Below, in pieces: positions 1 through 11,247 of a stretch of 64,000 bases of DNA. Under the pieces are notes generated by a model. It was not told where the DNA came from. It did no database searches and was given only the letters and a program-made list of their open reading frames with translations. The position numbers and the translations under genes were made by a program. The number at the start of each line of letters is the position of its first letter. The first letter of the stretch is position 1. Source of the stretch: Leifsonia tongyongensis (lineage in GTDB: Bacteria; Actinomycetota; Actinomycetes; Actinomycetales; Microbacteriaceae); NCBI RefSeq assembly GCF_010686705.1, contig NZ_JAAGWY010000001.1:186001-250000 (forward strand), in the 5' to 3' direction.

Positions 1-677
1 ACTTTGCCGCCACCCACCTGGGCGCGGATGGCCGCGACCTGGTCGGCGATCACGTTGCCACTGTTCCAGTCGGCGGGAATGCCGGCGGCACGGTGCAGGA
101 AGTTCTCGAGCACCCGCTGACCGTAGGCCGAGTGCTTGACTTCGGGGTGCCACTGCACGCCGTAGAGCTTCTTCTCGTCGCTCGCGAAGGCGGCCACCGG
201 CGTCGAGGCCGTGGACGCGAGGACCGCGAAGCCTTCGGGAGCCTTGGAGACGGAGTCACCATGGCTCATCCAGGCCGTCTGCGATTCGGGCTGCCCGTCG
301 AGCAGGATTCCGGCGTCGCTCACGGTGACGTCGGTCGAGCCGTATTCACGCTGCCCGGTGTGCGCGACCTCTCCGCCGAGCGCCGTCGCCATCACCTGGA
401 AGCCGTAGCAGATCCCGAGAACCGGGACGCCGAGCTCGAGGATCTCGCTGTCGAGTTGGGGAGCACCCTCTTCGTAGACGCTGGAAGGTCCACCGGAGAG
501 CACGATTCCCGCCGGGCGCTTCGCCACGACCTCCGCCGCGGTGATCGTGTGCGGGACGATCTCGGAGTACACGTTCGCCTCGCGCACGCGGCGCGCGATC
601 AGCTGTGCGTACTGGGCGCCGAAGTCGACGACGAGAACGGGACCTGTCGGGTGGGCACTGTCGGCACCGGTGAGCAT
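1..677 (-). CDS. guaA: GMP synthase (glutamine-hydrolysing), N-terminal part, cut by the window edge
   Basis: Converts XMP to GMP using glutamine and ATP, the last step of guanine nucleotide synthesis. The visible ~225 residues are the class I glutamine amidotransferase domain. It opens with [20 protein letters not shown] and contains the catalytic cysteine in LGICYGF and the catalytic histidine in QWHPEVKHS. The ATP pyrophosphatase domain lies beyond the left edge. The first ATG is at 677, but it has no Shine-Dalgarno sequence. A GGAGG at 711-715 is ideally spaced for an in-frame ATT at 704, which overlaps the stop of the upstream gene, so the true start may be ATT. guaB3 and guaB lie further upstream on the same strand. 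Confidence 0.93.
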   Translation of the reverse strand, partial: MLTGADSAHPTGPVLVVDFGAQYAQLIARRVREANVYSEIVPHTITAAEVVAKRPAGIVLSGGPSSVYEEGAPQLDSEILELGVPVLGICYGFQVMATALGGEVAHTGQREYGSTDVTVSDAGILLDGQPESQTAWMSHGDSVSKAPEGFAVLASTASTPVAAFASDEKKLYGVQWHPEVKHSAYGQRVLENFLHRAAGIPADWNSGNVIADQVAAIRAQVGGGK

Positions 678-699
678 GTCGCTGAATGCGGAATCGGTG

Positions 700-1158
700 C
701 TAATGGGATGCCTCCACGAGATTCGCTTCTTCGGCCTCCCGGCCGGCCAGATAGGTTCGCACCTGCTTCGTGATGATCGCTTCGACGAAGAAGGACAGGA
801 ACGGGATGACGCCGCCGAGCGCGATCTGCACGAACTTGGCGAAGTTCCATCGCATCAGGCTCCACAACCGGAAGTCGGAGAAGAGGTACACGACGTAGAG
901 CCAGCCGTGCGCGATCAGGATGCCGGTGCTGAGGTTGATTCCGGTGGCGACCGGCAGAGTGCCGCTCGGGTCCCACGGAACGAACGCGAGGACGCCATGG
1001 TCGCCGAACGCATAGAGCTCGTAGCGGAAGCCGTACTTGACGATCATCTCCGTCACCAGCAGGAGCAGCATGATTCCGGTGACGTAGGCGAAGACCTGAT
1101 AGAACTTCAGCGCCCCGCGGATCTTCGGAAAGTCCTGGGGTTTGGGTGCGAGGGCCAT
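700..1158 (-). CDS. DUF3817 family integral membrane protein
   Basis: A 152-residue protein with about three hydrophobic segments (roughly residues 20-42, 70-95 and 108-130) and a charged C-terminal tail. The layout and motifs such as [12 protein letters not shown] and [16 protein letters not shown] match the DUF3817 (YdzA-like) membrane family, which is common in Actinobacteria and has no assigned function. Its stop codon overlaps the putative guaA start region and it begins 4 nt after the SURF1 stop, so it probably belongs to the same transcript. No catalytic motif is visible. Confidence 0.85.
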   Translation of the reverse strand: MALAPKPQDFPKIRGALKFYQVFAYVTGIMLLLLVTEMIVKYGFRYELYAFGDHGVLAFVPWDPSGTLPVATGINLSTGILIAHGWLYVVYLFSDFRLWSLMRWNFAKFVQIALGGVIPFLSFFVEAIITKQVRTYLAGREAEEANLVEASH

Positions 1159-1162
1159 GCGT

Positions 1163-2026
1163 CTAGTTTACGTTCCTGCTGCCTGCGCTCTCGCCGAGAG
1201 CCGGCCCCTCGGCCGAGAGCAGCTGCTCGCGCTCCTCGTCCTCTTTCTCCTTGGCATCCTTCACCAGGCGGTACCAGAAGAAGATGGCGAACCCGGCGAA
1301 GATGATCCACTCTGCGGCGTAGAAGACGTTGAGCCAGTTCAGGGTCGATTGCTGGATCGGCGGGGGCGAATCGATCTTGTCGAGCCCTGCCGGCGGCGTC
1401 TGCTCTACGACATACGCCTCGTAGACGTCCACCCCATCGACCCCGGTCCACAGGTTGTAGAGCGCGGCGACCGACATCGTCTTCATGACCGTCGGGTCGC
1501 CATGGGGATCGGGCAGTTCAGGCGCCTCGGTCGGCAGCAGTCGTCCGACGACCTCCTGCCCGGTCGTCAGCGGGTTCGACAGGCGCGCCACGACTGACTG
1601 CGCTGTCGCTTTGTCGGGCGCCCATCCCCGCGCGATCGCCAGGGCCACCGGAGTGCCCGATGAATCCGCGCCGGTGACGGTGAAATGGGCGACCACCCAC
1701 CACCCGGCTTTTCCGTGGTTGAGCCGGCCTTCGAGCAACTGGTAGTCCGCGGGATTGAACCCCCCGGTGAAGCGGACGAGTTGTCCCGTCGCGACATCGG
1801 TGATCGGTCCTCCCGGCTTCGCCACCTGCTCGAGCGGCAGGACGGTCTCGCTGGGAGCATCGACGACCTTGCCCGACTCGATGGCCCGCTCGAGCTGCCA
1901 CTGGCCGAGCCACGCGAACCCTGCTGCGAGCGCGAGTGCCAGCACGAGCGCGCCGATCCAGCGCGGACGCAGCATCATCTGGAACAGCGTCGTCTCGCCG
2001 CTGCCTGTCGTGTCGCTGATGGTCAA
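1163..2026 (-). CDS. SURF1 family cytochrome c oxidase assembly protein
   Basis: SURF1 proteins help assemble haem-copper cytochrome oxidase in the membrane. The sequence has the family layout: an N-terminal transmembrane segment (RPRWIGALVLALALAAGFA), a long extracytoplasmic domain with ADYQLLEGRL and GWWVVAHF motifs, and a C-terminal transmembrane segment (YAAEWIIFAGFAIFFWYRL) followed by an acidic tail. I chose a TTG start at 2026 because its TTGA overlaps the stop of the antiporter gene. An ATG at 1978 (MMLRPRW) is the alternative and would remove 16 residues. Confidence 0.85.
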   Translation of the reverse strand: MTISDTTGSGETTLFQMMLRPRWIGALVLALALAAGFAWLGQWQLERAIESGKVVDAPSETVLPLEQVAKPGGPITDVATGQLVRFTGGFNPADYQLLEGRLNHGKAGWWVVAHFTVTGADSSGTPVALAIARGWAPDKATAQSVVARLSNPLTTGQEVVGRLLPTEAPELPDPHGDPTVMKTMSVAALYNLWTGVDGVDVYEAYVVEQTPPAGLDKIDSPPPIQQSTLNWLNVFYAAEWIIFAGFAIFFWYRLVKDAKEKEDEEREQLLSAEGPALGESAGSRNVN

Positions 2027-3300
2027 TCCCGCTTTCGGTCCCCGGTGGTGTCGAGGTCGGCCGTTGCCGCCTCGACGAGCGCGATCTCCTCGTCGAGCAT
2101 GGGATCGCGTATCGATTTCGACCGTTTTCTGGAACGGCCGGTCCGCAGAATCATCGCACCGATCTTCTCGGAGTTTGCTGCAAGCAGCGGGCCGATGATC
2201 GCCATGATGAGTACGTACAGCCCGGCGAACGGCTGGATGCGGGGATCGAGGCCCGCGCTCAGGGACAGCGTCGCGAGGATCAGCGCGAATTCGCCTCGGT
2301 TCTGCAGGATAGCCGTCGTGTTGATACCCGCCTGCGGGCCGAGCTTGTTGATCCACGCCACGAACTGCCCGGCGGCGATGTTCAGCACCAGCGTCATGAC
2401 GACCGCCAGGATCACCGGCACGATCACCGAGGGGAACTGGGCGGGATTCAGTGCCAGACCGAAGTTGAGGAAGAAGAATGCTGCGAACACGTCTCGCAGC
2501 GGGATGGCGATGTGCTCGATCTTGTTGCGGTACTTCGTAGCTCCCAGCACCAGGCCGATCAGGAAGGCGCCGATCGCGTCGGTCACGCCGAGGAACTCTC
2601 CGATGCCCGCGAACAGCACGGCGAGACCGAAGAAGAGGATGGTGAAGAGCTCATCGTCTTTCGTCCGGAAGAATCGCGAGACCACCCGGCCGCCCCAGCG
2701 CGCGAGCGAGAACATCACGACGAGGAAGGTGAAGGCGATCGCCAGCTTCGCCACGATCGGCCAGAAGTCGTTCTCGCCGCTCAGCACGACCGAGACGATC
2801 GCGAGGTAGATGGCGATGAAGATGTCCTCGACCACCGTGACGCCCAGGATCATGGGCGTCTCGCGATTCGCCAGGCGACGGAGTTCGATGAGCAGTTTCG
2901 TGACGATCGCGCTCGACGACGTCGCAGTCATCCCGGCGATGACCAGCGCCTCACGGGTGCCCCAGCCCACCATGAATCCGAAGACGAGTCCGGCGCCCAT
3001 GTTGATGACGACATAGGAGCCGCCCGAGATGATCAGTTTGCCGAAGTTGCCGAAGAACTCGTCCTGATCGAATTCGAGCCCCAGGTTGAAGAGCAGCAGG
3101 ATCAGCCCGAAGATGGCGATCAGTTCGATGTAGTTGGAGTCGAAGTTGAGCGGGAACCAGCCGGTGTGCGGGCTGGCCAGCAGCCCGACGATCATGTAGA
3201 CGGGTATCGCGGGGAGACCCACCAGCTTGCCGAGACGCCCCAGCACGTACGCAACAAGCAGGAGCAGGCCGAGAACGATGAGGTCTTCGCCGAGATGCAT
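2023..3300 (-). CDS. CPA2-family cation:proton antiporter (KhtU-like)
   Basis: A 425-residue polytopic membrane protein of the monovalent cation:proton antiporter-2 family, with about 12 predicted transmembrane segments. Family motifs include LLLFNLGLEFD near residue 70, TATSSSAIVTKLL near 125 and VTDAIGAFLIGLVLGATKYR near 235. It starts with ATG after a good GGAGGG, 3 nt past the stop of the TrkA-C protein at 3304. This pairing of a membrane exchanger with a small TrkA-C subunit matches the Bacillus KhtU/KhtT K+/H+ efflux system. The C-terminal tail is short and has no fused RCK domain, as expected when the regulatory subunit is separate. Confidence 0.85.
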   Translation of the reverse strand: MHLGEDLIVLGLLLLVAYVLGRLGKLVGLPAIPVYMIVGLLASPHTGWFPLNFDSNYIELIAIFGLILLLFNLGLEFDQDEFFGNFGKLIISGGSYVVINMGAGLVFGFMVGWGTREALVIAGMTATSSSAIVTKLLIELRRLANRETPMILGVTVVEDIFIAIYLAIVSVVLSGENDFWPIVAKLAIAFTFLVVMFSLARWGGRVVSRFFRTKDDELFTILFFGLAVLFAGIGEFLGVTDAIGAFLIGLVLGATKYRNKIEHIAIPLRDVFAAFFFLNFGLALNPAQFPSVIVPVILAVVMTLVLNIAAGQFVAWINKLGPQAGINTTAILQNRGEFALILATLSLSAGLDPRIQPFAGLYVLIMAIIGPLLAANSEKIGAMILRTGRSRKRSKSIRDPMLDEEIALVEAATADLDTTGDRKRD

Positions 3301-3303
3301 CGA

Positions 3304-3840
3304 CTACCCTCCGGGCGGAGCGTCGACGGACTGTGCGGCGCGGACCGGCAGGTCACCTGACCGGAAGAAGGCGAACGCCTTCGCGACCTTCTCGGGCGAT
3401 CCGGCAACGACGAGGGTGTCGCCCGGGAAGACCTTGAAGTCGGGCGCAGGAGCGGGGTTCGCGGATTCGCCTCGCACCACTGCGACGACGGTCAGCCCCA
3501 CGATCCCTCGCTCGCCAGGGGTCCCGAGCTGCTGGCCCGCGATGTGGTCGTCGTAGTCGACCGTGAACCAGTCGATGCTGAGCCCGGGAATCTGGTCGAG
3601 CGCAGTGAGCGACTCGGTGATCTGGGTGCCGCCCAGCAGCTCAGCGAGCGTGTGCGCTTCGTCTTCATTGAGACGCAGGGAGACTTTCGTCACGTCTGCG
3701 GCGTCCTCGTCGTCCGAGAACGTGATCAGGTCGCTGTGGCCGGAACGGTGGGCGATGACGCCGACCTTGCCACCGTCGTCTGTAACGAAGGTGTGAAGCA
3801 CACCGACCCCGGGCAGTTTGACCCGTCGAACGTCAACCAT
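3304..3840 (-). CDS. TrkA-C domain regulatory subunit of the antiporter (KhtT-like)
   Basis: A 178-residue soluble protein. The N-terminal half (MVDVRRVKLPGVGVLHTF) resembles the KhtT/AmhM N-domain. The C-terminal ~85 residues form a TrkA-C (RCK_C) domain ending in the family signature DFKVFPGDTLVVAGSPE, which binds nucleotide-type ligands such as c-di-AMP in several homologues. I chose ATG 3840 because a GGAG lies 8 nt upstream and homologues begin near this point. An upstream ATG at 3903 falls in the terminator hairpin. It sits directly upstream of the antiporter gene and is likely co-translated with it. Confidence 0.82.
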   Translation of the reverse strand: MVDVRRVKLPGVGVLHTFVTDDGGKVGVIAHRSGHSDLITFSDDEDAADVTKVSLRLNEDEAHTLAELLGGTQITESLTALDQIPGLSIDWFTVDYDDHIAGQQLGTPGERGIVGLTVVAVVRGESANPAPAPDFKVFPGDTLVVAGSPEKVAKAFAFFRSGDLPVRAAQSVDAPPGG

Positions 3841-3892
3841 GGTCACGTCTCCAGAACTTGGGGGGCAGTATGTCAATCCTACCGGAGGCGTT

Positions 3893-3922
3893 GTGGGACC
3901 CACCCGTTCGGGCGGGTCCCAC
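3893..3922 (-). terminator. Hairpin terminator after glpD
   Basis: A near-perfect inverted repeat with 13-bp arms (GTGGGACCC type, one mismatch) and a 4-nt loop, about 40 nt downstream of the glpD stop and just before the antiporter operon. No U-tract follows, which is common for actinobacterial terminators. Confidence 0.65.
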
Positions 3923-3961
3923 GACCTGGCTCCGCAGCCCCTCCAGCGGGCCGCCGGAGAC

Positions 3962-5701
3962 TCAGGCGCTGACGATCTCGGGAGCCTCCAGCCGGATCGC
4001 TTCGGCCGACTCGTCGTCGGGCTGCAACTGGCTCGCGCGCTCGGCGGCGACCCGTTTCAGATACACCTGCACCTCGTGCTCCTCACGTTTCGCGTCCCAG
4101 CCGAGAACGGCGGCCATGAGGCTCGCGGCGACCGGCGCCGCCGAGACGCCTCGGTCCCAGGCCTCGATCGAGATGCGGGTGCGTCGTGCGAGGACGTCCT
4201 CCAGATGCAGTGCTCCTTCGTGCGAAGCCGCGTAGACGACCTCCGCTCCGATGTAGTCGTCTGCGCCGGGCAGTGGCTCGGCGAGTGACGGGTCGGACCG
4301 GATCAGGTCGAACAGATCGTCGGACAGTGTTCCGTAGCGGTTGAGGAGGTGCTCGATGCGGGCGATGTGGAGGCCCGTCTTCGCCGCGATCCTGCCGCGG
4401 GAGTTCCACGCCGCCTGGTAGCCCTCAGCGCCGACGAGCGCGATCTCCTGCGTCGTGCTCTCGGGGATCTTGCCGTCGAGGGCGTCGACCGCCGAGTCGA
4501 TCGCATCCTTGGCCATGATCCGGTAGGTGGTCCACTTGCCGCCGGCGATCACGACCAGCCCCGGCACCGAGTGGGCGACGAGGTGCTCCCGGGAGAGTTT
4601 CGACGTCTCCTCCGACTCCCCGGCGAGGAGGGGTCTCAGCCCGGCGTACACGCCTTCGACGTCCTCTCGTGTGAGCGGGACGGCGACGACCGCGTTCACA
4701 TGCTCGAGCAGGTAGTCGATGTCGGCGGCGGTCGCTGCGGGGTGCGCCTTGTCGAGATGCCAGTCGGTGTCGGTCGTGCCGATCAGCCAATGGCGCCCCC
4801 ACGGGATCACGAAGAGCACGCTCTTCTCCGTGCGCAGCAGCAGTCCCATCTTGGACTGGAACCGGTCGCGCGGAACCACCAGGTGGATGCCCTTCGACGC
4901 ACGCACTTTGAACTGGCCACGCTCACCCACCATGGCCTGCGTATCGTCGGTCCACACGCCGGTGGCGTTGACGACCTGCTTGGCCCGGATGTCGAAGCGC
5001 TCGTCGTTCTCGAGATCGTGCGCGCGCACTCCCACCACGCGCTCGCCCACCTTGATGAAGCCTTCGACGCGCACCCGGCTGGCCACGTGCGCGCCGTAAT
5101 GCGCTGCGGTCCTGGCGAGGTTCGCGACGTAGCGGGCATCGTCGACCTGGGCGTCGTAATAGGTGATCCCGCCGACCAGCGCATCGCTCGCGAGGCTGGG
5201 GATCGCACGCATCACCTGGCGCTTCGACAGGTGGCGGTGGTGCGGGACTCCCGGCGGGCGCAGGCCCGTGTACGAGAAGATGTCGTAGAGCATCATGCCG
5301 GCGCCGACGTAGGCGCGCTCCACCACCCGCTTCTTCAGCGGGTACAGGAACCGAACGGGTTTGACCAGGTGGGGCGCGATGCGCTGCAGGAGGAGGCCGC
5401 GCTCGATGAGCGCCTCGCGCACGAGCCGGAAGTCGAGTTGCTCGAGATACCGGATCCCCCCATGGACGAGCTTGGACGACCGGCTCGACGTTCCGGATGC
5501 GAAGTCACGCGCCTCGACGAGCCCGACGCTCAGGCCGCGGGTGACCGCATCCACTGCGCTTCCGGTGCCGACGATCCCACCTCCGACGACGAGGATGTCG
5601 AGTTCCGTCTCTTTCAGGGCGCGGATCGCCTCCGCTCGCTCGGCCGGACCGAGCTTCGACGGGCTGGACACTGTCTGGCCGGACTGATCCTCCTTGACCA
5701 T
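3962..5701 (-). CDS. glpD: Aerobic glycerol-3-phosphate dehydrogenase
   Basis: An FAD-dependent, membrane-associated enzyme that oxidises sn-glycerol-3-phosphate to dihydroxyacetone phosphate and passes electrons to the quinone pool. The 579-residue protein has the dinucleotide-binding motif ILVVGGGIVGTGSAVDA near residue 35, the family sequence SSRSSKLVHGGIRYLEQ near 75, and the C-terminal alpha-helical domain. ATG 5701 follows a purine-rich GGGGAAGGGA. The gene lies 33 nt downstream of guaB3. No glpF or glpK is adjacent, so it is not part of a glycerol operon here. Confidence 0.95.
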   Translation of the reverse strand: MVKEDQSGQTVSSPSKLGPAERAEAIRALKETELDILVVGGGIVGTGSAVDAVTRGLSVGLVEARDFASGTSSRSSKLVHGGIRYLEQLDFRLVREALIERGLLLQRIAPHLVKPVRFLYPLKKRVVERAYVGAGMMLYDIFSYTGLRPPGVPHHRHLSKRQVMRAIPSLASDALVGGITYYDAQVDDARYVANLARTAAHYGAHVASRVRVEGFIKVGERVVGVRAHDLENDERFDIRAKQVVNATGVWTDDTQAMVGERGQFKVRASKGIHLVVPRDRFQSKMGLLLRTEKSVLFVIPWGRHWLIGTTDTDWHLDKAHPAATAADIDYLLEHVNAVVAVPLTREDVEGVYAGLRPLLAGESEETSKLSREHLVAHSVPGLVVIAGGKWTTYRIMAKDAIDSAVDALDGKIPESTTQEIALVGAEGYQAAWNSRGRIAAKTGLHIARIEHLLNRYGTLSDDLFDLIRSDPSLAEPLPGADDYIGAEVVYAASHEGALHLEDVLARRTRISIEAWDRGVSAAPVAASLMAAVLGWDAKREEHEVQVYLKRVAAERASQLQPDDESAEAIRLEAPEIVSA

Positions 5702-5734
5702 GTCATTCCCTTCCCCGGCCGGACGGCCGTGTAT

Positions 5735-6859
5735 CTAGTGCGCGTGATACGGCGCGACGACGACTTCGACGCGCTGGAACTCCTTCAGGTCCGAGTATCC
5801 GGTGGTCGCCATGGACCGTCGGAGCGCTCCGACCAGATTCGCTGTGCCCTCGGCGACCGGTGCGGGGCCGTAGAGGATCTCCTCCAGCGGTGCGACCTGG
5901 CCGACCTCGACCCGGTTGCCGCGCGGAAGCTGTGAGTGGTACGCCTCGGTACCCCAGTGGAGGCCGCCACCGGGGGCGTCCGTCGCCCGCGCGAGCGCGG
6001 TGCCGAGCATGACCGCGTCTGCACCGCACGCGATCGCCTTCACGATGTCGCCTGAGGTGCCGAGCCCTCCGTCGGCGATGACGTGGACGTAGCGGCCGCC
6101 CGACTCGTCCATGTAGTCACGGCGTGCGCCGGCGACGTCTGCGACGGCGGTCGCCATCGGGGCGTGGATGCCGAGGGTCGCGCGGGTCGTCGACGCCGCA
6201 CCCCCGCCGAAACCGACGAGCACGCCCGCAGCACCCGTGCGCATGAGGTGGAGTGCCGCCGTGTACGTGGCGGCTCCGCCGACGATGACGGGGACGTCGA
6301 GTTCGTAGATGAACTTCTTGAGGTTGAGCGGCTCGACGTTCTTCGAGACGTGTTCGGCCGACACGGTCGTCCCACGGATGACGAACAGGTCGACGCCCGC
6401 CTCGACGACGGTCTTGTAGAGCTCCTGCGTCCGCTGCGGCGACAACGCCCCCGCCACCGTGACCCCGCCGGCCCGGATCTCGGCGAGTCTGGCGGTGACA
6501 AGTTCGGGCTTGATCGGCTCCGAGTAGATCTGCTGCATCCGCGCAGTCGCCCTGTCGGCAGGAAGGGAGCGTACCTCGGCGAGGAGGGGCTCAGGGTCGT
6601 CGTAGCGCGTCCACACCCCTTCGAGGTCGAGTACGCCGAGGCCGCCGAGCTGGCCCATCATGATGGCGGTGGTCGGCGACACGACCGAGTCCATCGGCGC
6701 CGCCAGGAACGGGATGTCGAACTGGTAGGCGTCGATCGACCACGTCACGGAGACGTCTTCGGGGTCTCGGGTACGTCGGCTGGGCACCACCGCGACGTCG
6801 TCGAAGGCGTATACGCGGCGGGCACGCTTGGCGCGCCCGATCTCAATCTCCATGCTCAC
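5735..6859 (-). CDS. guaB3: GuaB3-family IMP dehydrogenase-related protein
   Basis: A 374-residue TIM-barrel protein of the GuaB3 family, which is widespread in Actinobacteria beside guaB. It lacks the CBS domains of GuaB. The phosphate-binding segment HVIADGGLGTSGDIVKAIACGADAVM is conserved. At the position of the IMPDH catalytic-cysteine loop it reads GGGAASTTR, with serine where GuaB has GSICTTR, so normal IMPDH chemistry is uncertain. The GTG start at 6859 lies 6 nt after a -10-like TAGACT (6866-6871), which suggests a leaderless mRNA. An ATG two codons later is an alternative start. Confidence 0.88.
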   Translation of the reverse strand: MSMEIEIGRAKRARRVYAFDDVAVVPSRRTRDPEDVSVTWSIDAYQFDIPFLAAPMDSVVSPTTAIMMGQLGGLGVLDLEGVWTRYDDPEPLLAEVRSLPADRATARMQQIYSEPIKPELVTARLAEIRAGGVTVAGALSPQRTQELYKTVVEAGVDLFVIRGTTVSAEHVSKNVEPLNLKKFIYELDVPVIVGGAATYTAALHLMRTGAAGVLVGFGGGAASTTRATLGIHAPMATAVADVAGARRDYMDESGGRYVHVIADGGLGTSGDIVKAIACGADAVMLGTALARATDAPGGGLHWGTEAYHSQLPRGNRVEVGQVAPLEEILYGPAPVAEGTANLVGALRRSMATTGYSDLKEFQRVEVVVAPYHAH

Positions 6860-6865
6860 GGATTC

Positions 6866-6871
6866 AGTCTA
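6866..6871 (-). promoter_or_regulatory. -10 element of guaB3 (leaderless)
   Basis: TAGACT on the minus strand ends 6 nt before the GTG start, the spacing seen for actinobacterial leaderless transcripts. No convincing -35 is seen. Confidence 0.5.
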
Positions 6872-6988
6872 TGGCGCGCCCGCGATCGAGGGTCCGCCAA
6901 TCCACAACCCTGACGCCCACGGCAGGGACGGGCATCCGCACACCGCTTTCGGATGCGCGCTGTCGGTCGCTCACGGCAGAGTGGAGGT

Positions 6989-9690
<2,702 letters not shown>

Positions 9691-9723
9691 TTAACGGCTC
9701 GAAGCTGGGGAAATTCCCTTCTG

Positions 9724-10749
9724 CTACCTGAGGTCTTCCCTCGCGAGCGCAGCTCGCTCGGCGCTGGCTCCGCGGCGTCGCAGTGCGACGCTTTCAGCTC
9801 CGGAGCGCGCAGCAACAACCGCATCCACGGTCAGGATGACGAGGGCGAGCCAGACGATCCCGAAACCGATCCAGCGCTCGGGCGGCATCGCTTCATGCAG
9901 GATGACGACGCCGACGAGGAACTGGATGAACGGAGCGAAGTACTGGATGAAGCCCATGTAGATGAGCGGCAGGCGACGTGAGGCTGCCGCGAAGAACAGG
10001 AGCGGGACCGCAGTGATGACGCCGAGGCCGGCGAGCAGCACGGTGTGCCACACGCTGATCGTGCCGAAGGTCAGGCCGACCGTGGATGCCACGACGATGA
10101 GCTGCACGATCGCCACCGGTGTGAGCCACATCGTCTCGAGCGTCAGCCCGCCCACTGCGTCGACCTGTTTTCCCACGCGTTTCTTGATGAGCCCGTACAG
10201 CCCGAACGAGAACGCGAGTACCAGAGCGACCCAGGGAAGCGAACCGTATCCGACGGCGAGCACGATGACCGCGACGATGCTCACGCCGACAGCGACCCAC
10301 TGCGCCGGGCGGAGTCGCTCGCGCTGCACGAGCACCCCGAGGAAGACGGTCACGATCGGGTTGATGAAGTACCCGAGGGCCGCCTCGACGACGTTGCCGT
10401 TCACGGCCGCGTAGACGTAGGTCTGCCAGTTGACGTAGATCAGCGCGCCTGCGACGCCCATGGTGAGCACGATCCGCCGGTTGCGGACGAGAGCGCCGAA
10501 CGAGAGCCAGCGTCTCGTGGCGGTGAGGAGGATGGCGCAGAAGACCAGGGAGAACACGACGCGCCAGGCGACGATCTCGAATGCGTTCGCGGGCGCCAGC
10601 GCGATGAAGTAGATCGGGAGGAAACCCCAGAGGACGTAGGCCGAGATCGCATAGACGAGGCCGGAACGTCGGTGGCTGGTCAGCGGCCGGACCGGCTCGA
10701 CGGCTTCCGGGTCTGCGTGGGAGGTCGACTCGAGCTCTGGGCTGGACAC
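9724..10749 (-). CDS. rarD: EamA/RarD-type drug/metabolite transporter
   Basis: A 341-residue membrane protein with ten predicted helices and two EamA repeats, matching the RarD subfamily. The opening RSGLVYAISAYVLWGFLPIYFIAL, followed by EIVAWRVVFSL, is characteristic of that group. The substrate is unknown. It begins with GTG 10749, 7 nt after a TAGTAT (10757-10762), so it may be leaderless, although an overlapping AGGA could also act as ribosome binding site. It lies downstream of groES but is separated from it by a strong terminator. Confidence 0.82.
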   Translation of the reverse strand: MSSPELESTSHADPEAVEPVRPLTSHRRSGLVYAISAYVLWGFLPIYFIALAPANAFEIVAWRVVFSLVFCAILLTATRRWLSFGALVRNRRIVLTMGVAGALIYVNWQTYVYAAVNGNVVEAALGYFINPIVTVFLGVLVQRERLRPAQWVAVGVSIVAVIVLAVGYGSLPWVALVLAFSFGLYGLIKKRVGKQVDAVGGLTLETMWLTPVAIVQLIVVASTVGLTFGTISVWHTVLLAGLGVITAVPLLFFAAASRRLPLIYMGFIQYFAPFIQFLVGVVILHEAMPPERWIGFGIVWLALVILTVDAVVAARSGAESVALRRRGASAERAALAREDLR

Positions 10750-10774
10750 TCCTGCGATACTACGCCGAAATGGA

Positions 10775-10806
10775 GAAGGCCCGGACGCCGAAGCGTCCGG
10801 GCCTTC
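10775..10806 (-). terminator. groES terminator
   Basis: A perfect inverted repeat with 14-bp arms (GAAGGCCCGGACGC type) and a 4-nt loop (TTCG in the minus-strand transcript), 14 nt after the groES stop. Confidence 0.85.
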
Positions 10807-10820
10807 CCGGCGTGGGGTCG

Positions 10821-11117
10821 TCAGCGGACGACCACAGCGAGCACGTCGCGTGCGGAGAGGACGAGGTAGTCCTCACCGGCGAACTTGACCTCGGTTCCGC
10901 CGTACTTCGAGTAGATCACCTTGTCGCCGACGGCCACGTCGAGCGGGATGCGGTTGCCGTTGTCGTCGATGCGGCCGGGGCCCACTGCGACGACCTCGCC
11001 CTCCTGCGGCTTCTCCTTGGCGGTGTCGGGAATGACGAGACCTGAAGCAGTCGTCTGCTCAGCCTCGACCTGCTTGATAACGATGCGATCCTCGAGCGGC
11101 TTGATGGAGACCGACAC
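10821..11117 (-). CDS. groES: Co-chaperonin GroES
   Basis: A 98-residue 10-kDa chaperonin that caps GroEL. Typical sequence: [46 protein letters not shown], here quoted only to mark the conserved N-terminal region; the mobile loop is residues ~17-32. It starts with GTG 11117, with GAGG 6 nt upstream. No groEL follows: a terminator and then rarD come next, so the chaperonin gene must be elsewhere. Two CIRCE operators upstream indicate repression by HrcA. Confidence 0.97.
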   Translation of the reverse strand: MSVSIKPLEDRIVIKQVEAEQTTASGLVIPDTAKEKPQEGEVVAVGPGRIDDNGNRIPLDVAVGDKVIYSKYGGTEVKFAGEDYLVLSARDVLAVVVR

Positions 11118-11148
11118 GGTTGACCTCTTTCTTGAACTAAGACTGGAG

Positions 11149-11175
11149 TTAGCACACTCACACCGAGAGTGCTAA
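11149..11175 (-). promoter_or_regulatory. CIRCE operator (proximal, near-perfect)
   Basis: TTAGCACAC-N9-GAGTGCTAA against the consensus TTAGCACTC-N9-GAGTGCTAA, one mismatch. It lies 32 nt upstream of the groES start and is the binding site for the heat-shock repressor HrcA. Confidence 0.93.
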
Positions 11176-11180
11176 ACCGA

Positions 11181-11210
11181 GTCTAGATGCTGGGTTAGCA
11201 GTCACGCAAC
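11181..11210 (-). promoter_or_regulatory. Candidate groES promoter between the CIRCE sites
   Basis: On the minus strand TTGCGT, then 18 nt, then TAGACT. The -35 lies inside the distal CIRCE spacer and the -10 between the two operators. This arrangement suits HrcA repression, but the -35 match is modest. Confidence 0.45.
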
Positions 11211-11221
11211 GTGAGTGCCAA
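11195..11221 (-). promoter_or_regulatory. Second, degenerate CIRCE operator
   Basis: TTAGCAGTC-N9-GAGTGCCAA keeps the exact 9-nt spacing with one mismatch per arm. It lies 46 nt from the first operator, centre to centre, and only 26 nt before the ATG of the divergent methyltransferase, so it could influence both genes. Confidence 0.75.
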
Positions 11222-11234
11222 AGCGCCGACGTGC

Positions 11235-11240
11235 GTACGC
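11235..11240 (+). promoter_or_regulatory. -10 element of the methyltransferase gene (leaderless)
   Basis: TACGCT ends 7 nt before the ATG. The -35 region falls in the distal CIRCE operator and matches poorly. Confidence 0.45.
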
Positions 11241-11247
11241 TGGGTTC

